From Cyclobacteriaceae bacterium (lineage in GTDB: Bacteria > Bacteroidota > Bacteroidia > Cytophagales > Cyclobacteriaceae), in NCBI GenBank assembly GCA_028281285.1, contig JANQKF010000024.1:117016-181015 (forward strand): 64,000 nucleotides of DNA, in the 5' to 3' direction. The notes beneath the pieces are model-generated. The model saw only the letters and a list, made by a program, of their open reading frames with translations. It did no database searches and was not told where the DNA came from. A program made the position numbers and the translations under genes. Of this stretch, positions 8,619 to 16,431 are shown piece by piece (the first letter of the stretch is position 1; the number at the start of each line of letters is the position of its first letter).

Positions 8619-10328
8619 ATGAAGTTGCATCTACTTTGTGCCGCCATATTGATTACAGTTGTATCAAGTCCATCGAAAGCACAAAACTTACCACAGGAGT
8701 ATATCCGAGAATGGAAAAGCTTTTATCCTTCCAGCGCGCTGGCCAGAGGAATTCGCTCAAGTCTACCCTTCTATGAGCAACGTCATGCCAATAAAATCGA
8801 ATGGTGGATAAAGTTTAACAAAGAAAGCCTCTCGAAAATCGAAGGAGGAAATGCAATCGGAGATAAAATTGATTTGAGGTTGCTAAAGGTTCAAATTCAA
8901 CGCGAATTGGACACCTGGGAAAAGGAGCAACCTCATAAACATTCGCTGGTCATGTATGCCTCACTGATTTCCAGGGCGCTTCCATCGATTATGAATGTGG
9001 ATTATCTTACCCGGAGACAGAAAAATAATGAGATTTGCGTCCGTCTGGCTGCGATGATGGAATTGGCCATGGATGCTGACGTACTTGAATCTGTTGATAA
9101 AAATGATGCAAACCGGGGAATCAGGATGTTGGAAAGTACGTTGACCTACCTCAAAAATGAATTCCCAAAAGAGATTGAAGACCTTTATCCAAGTTGTAAC
9201 TATTCCTTCTTTGCAAACGGTGCCATGTCCCAAATTCAGGAATTGCTTGACAGAGCGAAGGACGAGCTTCTTCCTAAGGCCACCGAATCAAGTCCGTTGC
9301 TAGGTCGAGATGAATACGCCAGACAATTGGCACTTTATACCGATAGTGACCTCACACCCGAGCGTCTCGCGGAAATTGCCTTGGAAGAAATCAACTTAGT
9401 TCGAGGGTTGATTGGTGACGTTTCGAGATCATACTTGAAAAGTACATATCCCAACAAGGAGCTACCATCCGATATCGGTGAATTAACACAACTAGCGTTG
9501 ACTGACATGGAAAAGGACGCCCCGATCAATGCACAGGATTACCTCAAATTCTGGCAGGATCTTAAAGTAGCTGCAGTCGATTTTATAAAAGAGCACAAGA
9601 TCGCAACACTTCCAAAAAACGAAACACTCCAGATCAAAACAGCACCCGAAAGTGCAGGAGCGGCTGCCAGAATTGGTTGGGTAGCCAGCGCACCTCCCTT
9701 TGATCCTAACCCAATGACCACACTCTACTTGCCGTCAATACCAGAAACATTGCCCAAACAGGAACAGATTGATTTCTGGCGATCTTTTAACAAACCTTTC
9801 AACCGAATGATAGTGATTCATGAGTTATATCCCGGACACTATATGCAATTAAAGATCAGTAGGGAAACACCACATCATATCAGGCTCTTATTCCCTTATG
9901 GGACCTATATTGAAGGCTGGACTACCTTCATTGAAAGAGTGTTGTTGGATGAAGGCTGGGAAAATGATAATCCATTGACTTTTCTTGCCCATTTGAGGAA
10001 ACGGATTGAAAATGCCAATCGGGCTTACACCTCAGTACAAGTGCACACCAATGGTTGGACCCAGGACCAGGTGATGAAATTCTCAATGGAAACTTCCTTA
10101 GTGGCTCCCCAATTTGCCAAAAGTCTTTGGGGACGAATTATGCGTTCCCCGATGCAATTGACCTCTTATTTTCTGGGTGGCGCCCAATTCACAAAACTTC
10201 TGGCCGATGAAAAGGAACGGCTTGGAGATAAGTTTGACCTACAGCTATTTATGGACACCATAATGATCGCGGGGCCAATTCCCATAGACGAATTTTACGG
10301 GATATTTAAAGAAGCCGTAGCCAAATAA
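8619..10328 (+). CDS. DUF885 metallopeptidase-like secreted protein
   Basis: This 569-residue DUF885 family protein has a Sec signal peptide (MKLHLLCAAILITVVSSPSKA, cleavage about residue 21). The family's metallopeptidase-like metal motif is HELYPGH (His401, Glu402, His407), followed about 30 residues later by EGWTTFIERVLLDEG, which supplies the downstream acidic ligand. The preceding GAAARIGWVASAPPFDPNPM stretch is also characteristic. DUF885 proteins resemble thermolysin-clan gluzincins and carboxypeptidases, but activity is rarely proven. It stands as a single gene with an independent leader. Confidence 0.9.
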   Translation: MKLHLLCAAILITVVSSPSKAQNLPQEYIREWKSFYPSSALARGIRSSLPFYEQRHANKIEWWIKFNKESLSKIEGGNAIGDKIDLRLLKVQIQRELDTWEKEQPHKHSLVMYASLISRALPSIMNVDYLTRRQKNNEICVRLAAMMELAMDADVLESVDKNDANRGIRMLESTLTYLKNEFPKEIEDLYPSCNYSFFANGAMSQIQELLDRAKDELLPKATESSPLLGRDEYARQLALYTDSDLTPERLAEIALEEINLVRGLIGDVSRSYLKSTYPNKELPSDIGELTQLALTDMEKDAPINAQDYLKFWQDLKVAAVDFIKEHKIATLPKNETLQIKTAPESAGAAARIGWVASAPPFDPNPMTTLYLPSIPETLPKQEQIDFWRSFNKPFNRMIVIHELYPGHYMQLKISRETPHHIRLLFPYGTYIEGWTTFIERVLLDEGWENDNPLTFLAHLRKRIENANRAYTSVQVHTNGWTQDQVMKFSMETSLVAPQFAKSLWGRIMRSPMQLTSYFLGGAQFTKLLADEKERLGDKFDLQLFMDTIMIAGPIPIDEFYGIFKEAVAK

Positions 10329-10366
10329 TAGTACCCAATAAGCTTCTAATCACGACAAATACCCGA

Positions 10367-10843
10367 ATGATCAGATCACTATTCACCATTGTTTTACTAA
10401 CCACATTATCAACCACGGTTTTTGGACAATATGTCTACGACTCTGAAAATATCTTGTTAAACAAAGGACGACTCTATGTGGGAACAACTCCCACTAGCCC
10501 AGCCAAAGTGCTTGACTTGATGAAATCCAACCAGGAGGCCTATAATTTGATGAAAAAGGCCAAGGGTAGCTATGACTTTGCTATGGGCCTTGGCTATATC
10601 GGAGGTTTTCTGGTAGGTGTGCCTTTGGGGTCGACTGTAGCAGGTGGAGATCCTAATTGGACCCTTGCTGCTGCAGGAGGAGTGACGATTTTACTAGCAC
10701 TGGAGGTGATCAAGGGCTTTAAAAAGAATGCCATGAGGGCAACCGAAATTTACAATAGCAGTCTGAGTTCGGGAGGAAATACACCAATTGCTTTGGAAAT
10801 GGGTATGATTGGAAACGGTTTTGGATTTAAGGTGCGATTTTAG
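10367..10843 (+). CDS. Hypothetical secreted or membrane protein
   Basis: This 158-residue protein has a clear signal peptide (LFTIVLLTTLSTTVFGQ, cut after about residue 20). The mature part contains two Gly/Ala-rich hydrophobic stretches (GYIGGFLVGVPLGSTVAGG and TLAAAGGVTILLALEVI), separated by a short polar GDPNW turn, that could form a helical hairpin. The end (GNGFGFKVRF) is aromatic and terminates in Phe, as outer-membrane-associated proteins often do. No known domain was recognised. The aldo/keto reductase start lies seven bases after its stop, so they are likely co-transcribed. Confidence 0.75.
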   Translation: MIRSLFTIVLLTTLSTTVFGQYVYDSENILLNKGRLYVGTTPTSPAKVLDLMKSNQEAYNLMKKAKGSYDFAMGLGYIGGFLVGVPLGSTVAGGDPNWTLAAAGGVTILLALEVIKGFKKNAMRATEIYNSSLSSGGNTPIALEMGMIGNGFGFKVRF

Positions 10844-10850
10844 AAATCAA

Positions 10851-11831
10851 ATGAAGTATAGGGCTATCGGCAAATCAAAATTAAAAGTTTCCTCTCTTGG
10901 TTTAGGCTGTTGGGGCATGTCAGGAGCCTATGGGGAGGGTAACCGGAAAGAGTCCATTGCCACTATTCGAGAAGCTTTTGATCTGGGAGTCACCTTCATT
11001 GATACTGCCGATGTCTATGGTTTTGGCCATAATGAAGAATTAGTAGCCGAAGCGATAAATGACTTCCGGGACAAAGTTGTCTTGGCTACCAAATTTGGTT
11101 TCAGGAAAAACTCAACCGGGCAATTAGAAGTATGCGGAAGACCTAACTATGTAAAATCCGCTTGTGAAGCCAGTCTAAAACGACTTAATACTGACTGCAT
11201 AGACCTCTACTATCTACATCGACTGGATAAATCGGTTCCAATTGAAGAAACGATAGGTGCCGTAGCTAAACTGATTAAAGAGGGGAAAGTAAAGCATATT
11301 GGTCTTTCTGAGGTTTCAGCAACCACACTTGCCAAAGCTGACAAAGAGCATCCAATTACAGCCGTTCAGTCGGAATATTCATTAATTACCCGAGACATTG
11401 AAGAGAGTGTTATCCCCTATTGCGTTCGCGAGGAAATTGGAATCATTCCTTTTTGTCCGCTAGGCAGAGGCCTACTTACAGGTGCTCTGCAAAATATCGA
11501 TGGCTTTCCAGAAAGTGACTATCGGGCTGATCTACCCCGATACAAAGGTGAAAACTTCAAAACCAATCAAGCATTTGCCCAGAAGGTTATTGACTTGGCG
11601 CTTGAAATTGGTCTCACCCCTGGTCAATTGGCATTGTCTTGGTTGCTACACCAAAACGAACTTGTCGTTCCCATCCCGGGAATGAAAACGCAAAAGTATT
11701 TGAAGGAAAACCTGGATAGTGTGGACGTAGAGTTATCTCAAGAACACCTCTCTTATTTGAACCAACTAAGTCCTCAGATTATTGGTGATCGTTACCAGGC
11801 CTCCAACATGGATTTCCTCGATTTCGACTAG
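10851..11831 (+). CDS. Aldo/keto reductase
   Basis: This 326-residue NAD(P)H-dependent TIM-barrel oxidoreductase starts at ATG 10851. An earlier ATG at 10809 lies inside the upstream gene and adds no family sequence. The catalytic tetrad is visible as Asp51/Asp54 and Tyr56 (FIDTADVYGFGHNEELV), Lys81 (ATKFG) and His123 (YYLHRLD). The C-terminal cofactor-binding segment ELVVPIPGMKTQKYLKENL matches the YajO/AKR13-like branch. It reduces aldehydes or ketones in the cytoplasm; the physiological substrate is not predictable. It follows a small secreted protein with a seven-base gap. Confidence 0.93.
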   Translation: MKYRAIGKSKLKVSSLGLGCWGMSGAYGEGNRKESIATIREAFDLGVTFIDTADVYGFGHNEELVAEAINDFRDKVVLATKFGFRKNSTGQLEVCGRPNYVKSACEASLKRLNTDCIDLYYLHRLDKSVPIEETIGAVAKLIKEGKVKHIGLSEVSATTLAKADKEHPITAVQSEYSLITRDIEESVIPYCVREEIGIIPFCPLGRGLLTGALQNIDGFPESDYRADLPRYKGENFKTNQAFAQKVIDLALEIGLTPGQLALSWLLHQNELVVPIPGMKTQKYLKENLDSVDVELSQEHLSYLNQLSPQIIGDRYQASNMDFLDFD

Positions 11832-11920
11832 ACCAGGACCATGATGACTTTCATGAAATTCTGATTGTATCATTTCTCAGAATCGTGGTTCTAGTAAAGA
11901 ACCCCATCCAGGATAAAACG

Positions 11921-12529
11921 ATGACGGTAATTCACAATAGGACAACCTTGCTGGCAGTCCTGGTCATTTTGCTTTTTTCGAGCTCATGCAACAAGCAGGA
12001 TGATCAGGCAGATGAAATAGTTATTGAGGAATTCGAGCGTGATATCACCTACGTTTTACCATATCCGGTTGGAAGTTCTTATTTCGTCACTCAGTGCAAT
12101 TTTGGTTCATTCACTCATAACAACAAGGCCTCATTTGCTTGGGATTTTGACATGTTTATTGGTACAACTATAACAGCTAGTAAAGCCGGTAACGTGATTG
12201 AAATTAAGGAGCACATTGTTGATGGAGATAATTCTGAGGGTAACTTCGTTAAAATTCTCCATTCTGATGGAACAGTTGGCAGATATTGGCATCTTACCAA
12301 AAACGGAGCTCTGGTCGAAATAGGTGATTTTGTAAACCGTGGAGACACCATTGCCTTAAGTGGTAATACAGGCTTCAGCACCGGCCCACATCTCCATTTT
12401 GATGTAATTTATCCTGAAACTTGTGATGAAAAAAAGGTAAATACTTGTGAAACGGTAGCAATCGGTTTCATTAATAGTATCCATCCGGTTCCATATGATG
12501 GAAGAGCATTTAAGGCGCTCCCCTATTGA
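11921..12529 (+). CDS. M23 family peptidase lipoprotein (LytM domain)
   Basis: This 202-residue protein starts at ATG 11921, which opens into a lipoprotein signal (LVILLFSSSC, Cys23); a GTG at 11885 would bury that signal. The LytM/M23 Zn site is present: His66 (FTHNN) with the Asp in AWDFDM, then YWHL and the HLHFD pair near the C-terminus. M23 proteins cut peptidoglycan cross-bridges or, when inactive, recruit amidases. Here all expected ligands are visible, so activity is plausible. Lipid anchoring places it in the periplasm. Two Cys in the C-terminal tail (TCDEKKVNTC) could form a disulfide. Confidence 0.88.
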   Translation: MTVIHNRTTLLAVLVILLFSSSCNKQDDQADEIVIEEFERDITYVLPYPVGSSYFVTQCNFGSFTHNNKASFAWDFDMFIGTTITASKAGNVIEIKEHIVDGDNSEGNFVKILHSDGTVGRYWHLTKNGALVEIGDFVNRGDTIALSGNTGFSTGPHLHFDVIYPETCDEKKVNTCETVAIGFINSIHPVPYDGRAFKALPY

Positions 12530-12606
12530 TTTCATACTTCCTATCTGACCTAAATTGAAAAGCCTGAACACTACATAACTATTATCATTGCCTTAAATTC
12601 AAGTCA

Positions 12607-13449
12607 ATGGAAATCACCCGGCTCGATCTTTATGGACATAGTTTTGCAGAATGCGTTACGCTTTCACAGAATTTCCGGATTCCGAGCGTGATGAAAGATG
12701 ATGCCTGCTTTATCTATGTGGCAAAAGGACATCAGGAGATCTATGCCCCGAATCAAAAGTTTGTGTTAAGAGATCGGGATTCCATATTGATGAAATGTGG
12801 AAACTACATCGCTAATTTCAAGGACATTTCTCCTGTATCCACATTCCAAAGTGTAGTATTCCATTTAGACCCTCAATCCATCAAAAAGGCCTTTGGAAAT
12901 CGTGAGCCTGACTTTTTCCGGGTTAGTCAGAGAAGGCACCTGGAACTCACGGCCTTAAAAATTGATGCCAACCAAGTGATGGACCAATTCATCAATAGTA
13001 TGAGCATGTATTTTTCAAATCCAGCATTAGCAACAGAGTCCCTTTTGGCCGTGAAGCTCCAGGAATTAGTGCTGTTGCTCTGTGATTCCGGTAATAATGA
13101 ATTAGCAAGCCAAATTATAGGTACACTCTATACACCCGCTGAAATTGCTTTTGAAAAAGTAGTGGAAACCAACCTCTATAATCATTTGACGGTAGCTGAG
13201 GTTGCGATGCTAGCCAATTGCAGTGAATCGACCTTTAAACGCAAATTCAAAGCATGGTATAATGAATCTCCAGCCAAATACTTCCGTAGGAAGAAATTGG
13301 AAAAAGCTGCACTGCTCTTAAAAACCACCAACCTGCAAATCAATGAAATAGCTTGGGACTGTGGGTTTGAGAATCCTGGTCACTTCAGCACCTGCTTTGT
13401 TCGAGCCTATGGCAAAAACCCTAGTACCTTCAAGAATGACCTGAATTGA
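12607..13449 (+). CDS. AraC family transcriptional regulator
   Basis: This 280-residue protein has an N-terminal cupin-like sensor (residues about 1-150, FIYVAKGHQEIYAPNQ) and a C-terminal double helix-turn-helix (about 180-280). The first helix-turn-helix is HLTVAEVAMLANCSESTFKR and the second is QINEIAWDCGFENPGHFSTC, with the conserved AraC end FVRAYGKNPSTFK. The layout is that of ExsA-like regulators with a small N-terminal domain. Target genes are unknown. The SRPBCC gene starts 78 bases downstream and is the nearest candidate. Confidence 0.92.
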   Translation: MEITRLDLYGHSFAECVTLSQNFRIPSVMKDDACFIYVAKGHQEIYAPNQKFVLRDRDSILMKCGNYIANFKDISPVSTFQSVVFHLDPQSIKKAFGNREPDFFRVSQRRHLELTALKIDANQVMDQFINSMSMYFSNPALATESLLAVKLQELVLLLCDSGNNELASQIIGTLYTPAEIAFEKVVETNLYNHLTVAEVAMLANCSESTFKRKFKAWYNESPAKYFRRKKLEKAALLLKTTNLQINEIAWDCGFENPGHFSTCFVRAYGKNPSTFKNDLN

Positions 13450-13527
13450 AAAGTCTTTGACCGGATTGCAAATTTCAGTTGGCCCTAGGTGAATGATCTT
13501 TGATTAAGAATCAAAAAACGACTTACG

Positions 13528-14061
13528 ATGAGACATATAACAAGATCAATCACCATCAATACTTCCAAAGAGGAAGTTTGGGACGTACTCTTTAACCAAT
13601 TCGGAGATGTGAACAATTGGAACCCATTGATAGAAGGATCATCTTTCATCAAAGGTGACACTGGAGCTATTGGCTGTGAACGCATGTGCACGATCGATTC
13701 CAAGTCAAAGGTCCGAGAGCGTATTATTAGATCGGAAGATGGCCAAAGTTTTGATGTAGAAGTATTTGATGGCGGACTGCCCATGATGGACAAAATGAAG
13801 GGCAGATTCGATTTGGTAGAGATTTCAGGAGAAAGAACCAAGGTGCTTTTTACTATGTATTTCACCACCAAACCTGCTTTTATAGGTGCAATCATGAAGG
13901 GAAAGATGAGCAACTTTTTCTTCAAAATGCTTGTCGGTTTGAAGTACCACTTGGAAACAGGCGAATTGATTACTAAGGAGAATATCAAAGAAATTGAAGG
14001 TCTATACAAAGGCCTCAATGAAAACGACTCCTTTTCAGCCTCAGTTGCTGTCGCTTCTTAA
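13528..14061 (+). CDS. SRPBCC family protein (START-like fold)
   Basis: This 177-residue protein opens with the first strand and helix of the polyketide-cyclase/START fold (ITRSITINTSKEEVWDVLFN, then FGDVNNWNPLIEGSSF). A Trp-Asn-Pro element and alternating hydrophobic strands follow (TKVLFTMYFTTKP). The fold encloses a hydrophobic cavity and commonly binds lipids or aromatic ligands; this family member has no assigned ligand. It has no signal peptide, so it is cytoplasmic. It lies just downstream of an AraC regulator on the same strand. Confidence 0.85.
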   Translation: MRHITRSITINTSKEEVWDVLFNQFGDVNNWNPLIEGSSFIKGDTGAIGCERMCTIDSKSKVRERIIRSEDGQSFDVEVFDGGLPMMDKMKGRFDLVEISGERTKVLFTMYFTTKPAFIGAIMKGKMSNFFFKMLVGLKYHLETGELITKENIKEIEGLYKGLNENDSFSASVAVAS

Positions 14062-14220
14062 GCCTTTCGATTGGGGGTAGTCTCTTAAGACTGCTCCTAT
14101 TCAGCACTGTAACCAACCGTAATCATACTCGAGATGAGTCTATGAAGGTCCTTTCTTTTGGCTATCGGGAATATGTGAAGAAATTTCAGCCTGTCATCCC
14201 ATCAAGTCTTATTTTAGCAA

Positions 14221-14688
14221 ATGACCCAAAATCTTGTCAACGGCCAATTAGTTGAGAAAAACCAACTATCCCGCAGATCCATGAATTTCGGGCAGCATTG
14301 GCGAACAGAAGGTATCAAAGAGTTCAACTATGAGGTTTACATCCCGATCTCATTTACGGTTAAACTTATTAAACCGGAATGGCAGGAAATGCTTGAAGAC
14401 TATCAAAAACACCCAGACCCGGACGATCCTTTGGAGGCGGCAATCAAAACAGCCAACTGGCCTGAGAATGTCGAAGATGTGCTTATCGGCAATAAGGAAT
14501 CTCTTAAGATGGAATTACTCAATTTCTATGCTGATGAGATTTTGCTTCGTTGGTTCGAAGACGGTGAACCTGAGAAAAAAGGCTATGTGATCAATACGAT
14601 TGAATCTATAGCTACTGTAAAAGATGAAATCAGAATAAAAGGAATGTGTCGAGCATCCCATATAACTGTGAAATACCAAGATGTCTGA
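14221..14688 (+). CDS. Hypothetical protein, 155 aa
   Basis: I do not recognise this family. The protein is soluble, acidic, rich in Trp and Glu, and has no signal peptide or membrane segment. The central part is helical in character (WQEMLEDYQKHPDPDDPLEA and KMELLNFYADEILLRWFED), and the C-terminus is strand-like (IATVKDEIRIKGMCRASHIT). A TATTTTAG element, one mismatch from TAnnTTTG, lies a few bases before the ATG and supports this start. It converges exactly with the next gene: its last base and that gene's last base are adjacent. Confidence 0.72.
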   Translation: MTQNLVNGQLVEKNQLSRRSMNFGQHWRTEGIKEFNYEVYIPISFTVKLIKPEWQEMLEDYQKHPDPDDPLEAAIKTANWPENVEDVLIGNKESLKMELLNFYADEILLRWFEDGEPEKKGYVINTIESIATVKDEIRIKGMCRASHITVKYQDV

Positions 14689-15111
14689 TTAGTTGGCTCT
14701 CCAAGCCACTTGTTTGGCGCTGTCTCCTACGGTGACCAACAACCTGGTTGGGCCAGGGACTAAAACCAATCGAACTTCCTGCCCTGGAAAATCATCAACT
14801 TCAACAGGTACTCCCTCACCATATTCCACGTCATAGCTATGTCTACCTTTATGGTCTTTCTGAAGCCTTACATAGTTTTTGGCAAAATAAGCAGTAGGTA
14901 AAAGGACATCATTGTCAGGGCAAAACTCATCATGCACCAAGGCAATCGCTTCTTCTAAATCTTGCCCGAATTCTTCAATAAATGCATCTTCCAAATCGTG
15001 CAACTCCTCTTCTAAATCATCGTAACGTTCATCACTATAATCAAGATCATCCAACTCGTTAATCTTATCTGCAAGAACAGCAAAATCAGCATTCAATTTT
15101 TCGACATCCAT
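14689..15111 (-). CDS. Acidic hypothetical protein, 140 aa
   Basis: This cytoplasmic protein is not assigned to a family I can name. The first 60 residues are highly acidic and heptad-like (ELDDLDYSDERYDDLEEELH), consistent with a helical hairpin or coiled coil. The second half is strand-rich and ends in a compact hydrophobic segment (VRLVLVPGPTRLLVTVGDSA). It has a Cys-Pro-Asp near the middle (DEFCPDND) but no metal motif. It is transcribed towards 14221-14688 and away from the HPPD gene. Confidence 0.75.
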   Translation of the reverse strand: MDVEKLNADFAVLADKINELDDLDYSDERYDDLEEELHDLEDAFIEEFGQDLEEAIALVHDEFCPDNDVLLPTAYFAKNYVRLQKDHKGRHSYDVEYGEGVPVEVDDFPGQEVRLVLVPGPTRLLVTVGDSAKQVAWRAN

Positions 15112-15265
15112 GGTTTACAATTTGATGTCACAAAGAATGGAACTTAGGTAAAAACATGCAAGCGAAATTATTAAAAGGTTAAGGCCTAAAAGTCTTTTTT
15201 TATAGTGGCCGAAACGACTAACTTTACCACCGCTTTTTAATAGAAATATCTAAACAGAACGGAGA

Positions 15266-16360
15266 ATGGAACAAGATTTTTTACCTATTAATGGTACTGA
15301 CTTCATCGAGTTTTATTGTGGTAATGCGAAACAGTCTTCACTCTATTACCAAAACTGCTTTGGTTTCGAACTAATCGCCTATGCGGGTCCTGAAACCGGT
15401 GTAAAGGATAGAGCATCCTATGTGCTGAAACAAGATAAAGTTCGTTTGGTATTGACTACAGCATTACAAGAAGACCACCCAATCGCAGATCATGTCAAAA
15501 AGCACGGTGACGGTGTGAAGGTGCTGGCCCTATGGGTCGATGATGCCGCGAAGTCATTCGAAGAAACCACTAAGCGCGGTGCCAAAGCAATTGAAGCCCC
15601 TAAGACAACTACTGATGAACACGGTGAAGTTGTCACGGCCTCAATACAGACCTATGGTGAAACCATTCACACCTTTGTTGAAAGAAAGAACTACAATGGC
15701 CCATTTCTTCCAGGCTTTGAAGCTCGTGAAAGCCTAATGGAGGTTACACCTGTTGGGCTCAGATATGTGGACCATTGCGTAGGCAATGTAGGTTGGGGTG
15801 AAATGAATACCTGGGTCGAATTTTATGAGAAAGTCATGGGATTCAGCCTTTTAGTGACATTCGATGACAAAGATATTTCTACTGATTATACAGCTTTAAT
15901 GTCGAAGGTAGTCAGTAACGGCAACGGTTATATCAAGTTTCCAATAAACGAACCCGCGGAGGGCAAAAAGAAATCGCAGATTGAAGAGTACATCGATTTT
16001 TACAATGGAGCCGGAGTTCAGCACATCGCAATCGCCACGAATGATATTTTACACACCGTTTCTGAGTTGAGGCGAAGAGGCGTGGAATTCCTCTATGTTC
16101 CGGATAACTACTATGATGACCTACTTGAACGTGTAGGGGACATTGAAGAAGATTTACAACCTCTAAAAGACTTGAATATTTTGGTAGATCGTGACGATGA
16201 AGGATACCTGCTTCAGATTTTCACTAAACCCGTTCAGGACCGACCTACGGTATTTTATGAAATCATTCAAAGAAAAGGTGCGAAATCGTTTGGTAAAGGA
16301 AATTTCAAGGCGCTTTTTGAAGCCATCGAACGAGAACAAGAATTAAGGGGAAATTTATAA
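15266..16360 (+). CDS. hppD: 4-hydroxyphenylpyruvate dioxygenase
   Basis: This 364-residue enzyme converts 4-hydroxyphenylpyruvate to homogentisate in tyrosine catabolism. The Fe(II) facial triad is visible as His170 (YVDHCVGNV), His253 (VQHIAIATND) and Glu332 (FYEIIQRKG). The paired vicinal-oxygen-chelate domains are in the usual order, with an N-terminal domain lacking metal ligands (TDFIEFYCGNAKQSSLYYQN). No homogentisate dioxygenase or fumarylacetoacetase is in this window, so the rest of the pathway must lie elsewhere. A near-consensus -7 element TAACTTTA lies about 40 bases upstream. Confidence 0.97.
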   Translation: MEQDFLPINGTDFIEFYCGNAKQSSLYYQNCFGFELIAYAGPETGVKDRASYVLKQDKVRLVLTTALQEDHPIADHVKKHGDGVKVLALWVDDAAKSFEETTKRGAKAIEAPKTTTDEHGEVVTASIQTYGETIHTFVERKNYNGPFLPGFEARESLMEVTPVGLRYVDHCVGNVGWGEMNTWVEFYEKVMGFSLLVTFDDKDISTDYTALMSKVVSNGNGYIKFPINEPAEGKKKSQIEEYIDFYNGAGVQHIAIATNDILHTVSELRRRGVEFLYVPDNYYDDLLERVGDIEEDLQPLKDLNILVDRDDEGYLLQIFTKPVQDRPTVFYEIIQRKGAKSFGKGNFKALFEAIEREQELRGNL

Positions 16361-16372
16361 GCCTTGAGTCTC

Positions 16373-16424
16373 GAGTTGTGAGTTTCGAGAATGCTCGTAG
16401 CTTAAAGCTCTTGACTCACAACTC
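16373..16424. repeat. Intergenic inverted repeat before the phosphohexomutase
   Basis: GAGTTGTGAGT (16373-16383) and its exact complement ACTCACAACTC (16414-16424) flank a 30-base spacer, with extra TCTCGA/TCGAGA self-complementarity around the left arm. The repeat lies within the extra N-terminal codons that a GTG start at 16378 would add to the mutase. This argues that those codons are not translated and that GTG 16432 is the real start. Confidence 0.5.
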
Positions 16425-16431
16425 TACATAC

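Noticed and set aside
11858..11883. ATTCTGA/TCAGAAT inverted repeat after the aldo/keto reductase
   Set aside because: A 7-bp AT-rich stem with a 12-base loop and no T-run; too weak to call a terminator.
14062..14220. Possible tRNA or small RNA in the gap before the 155-residue protein
   Set aside because: Only a weak AGTCT/AGACT stem is seen; no cloverleaf or CCA-type end can be drawn.
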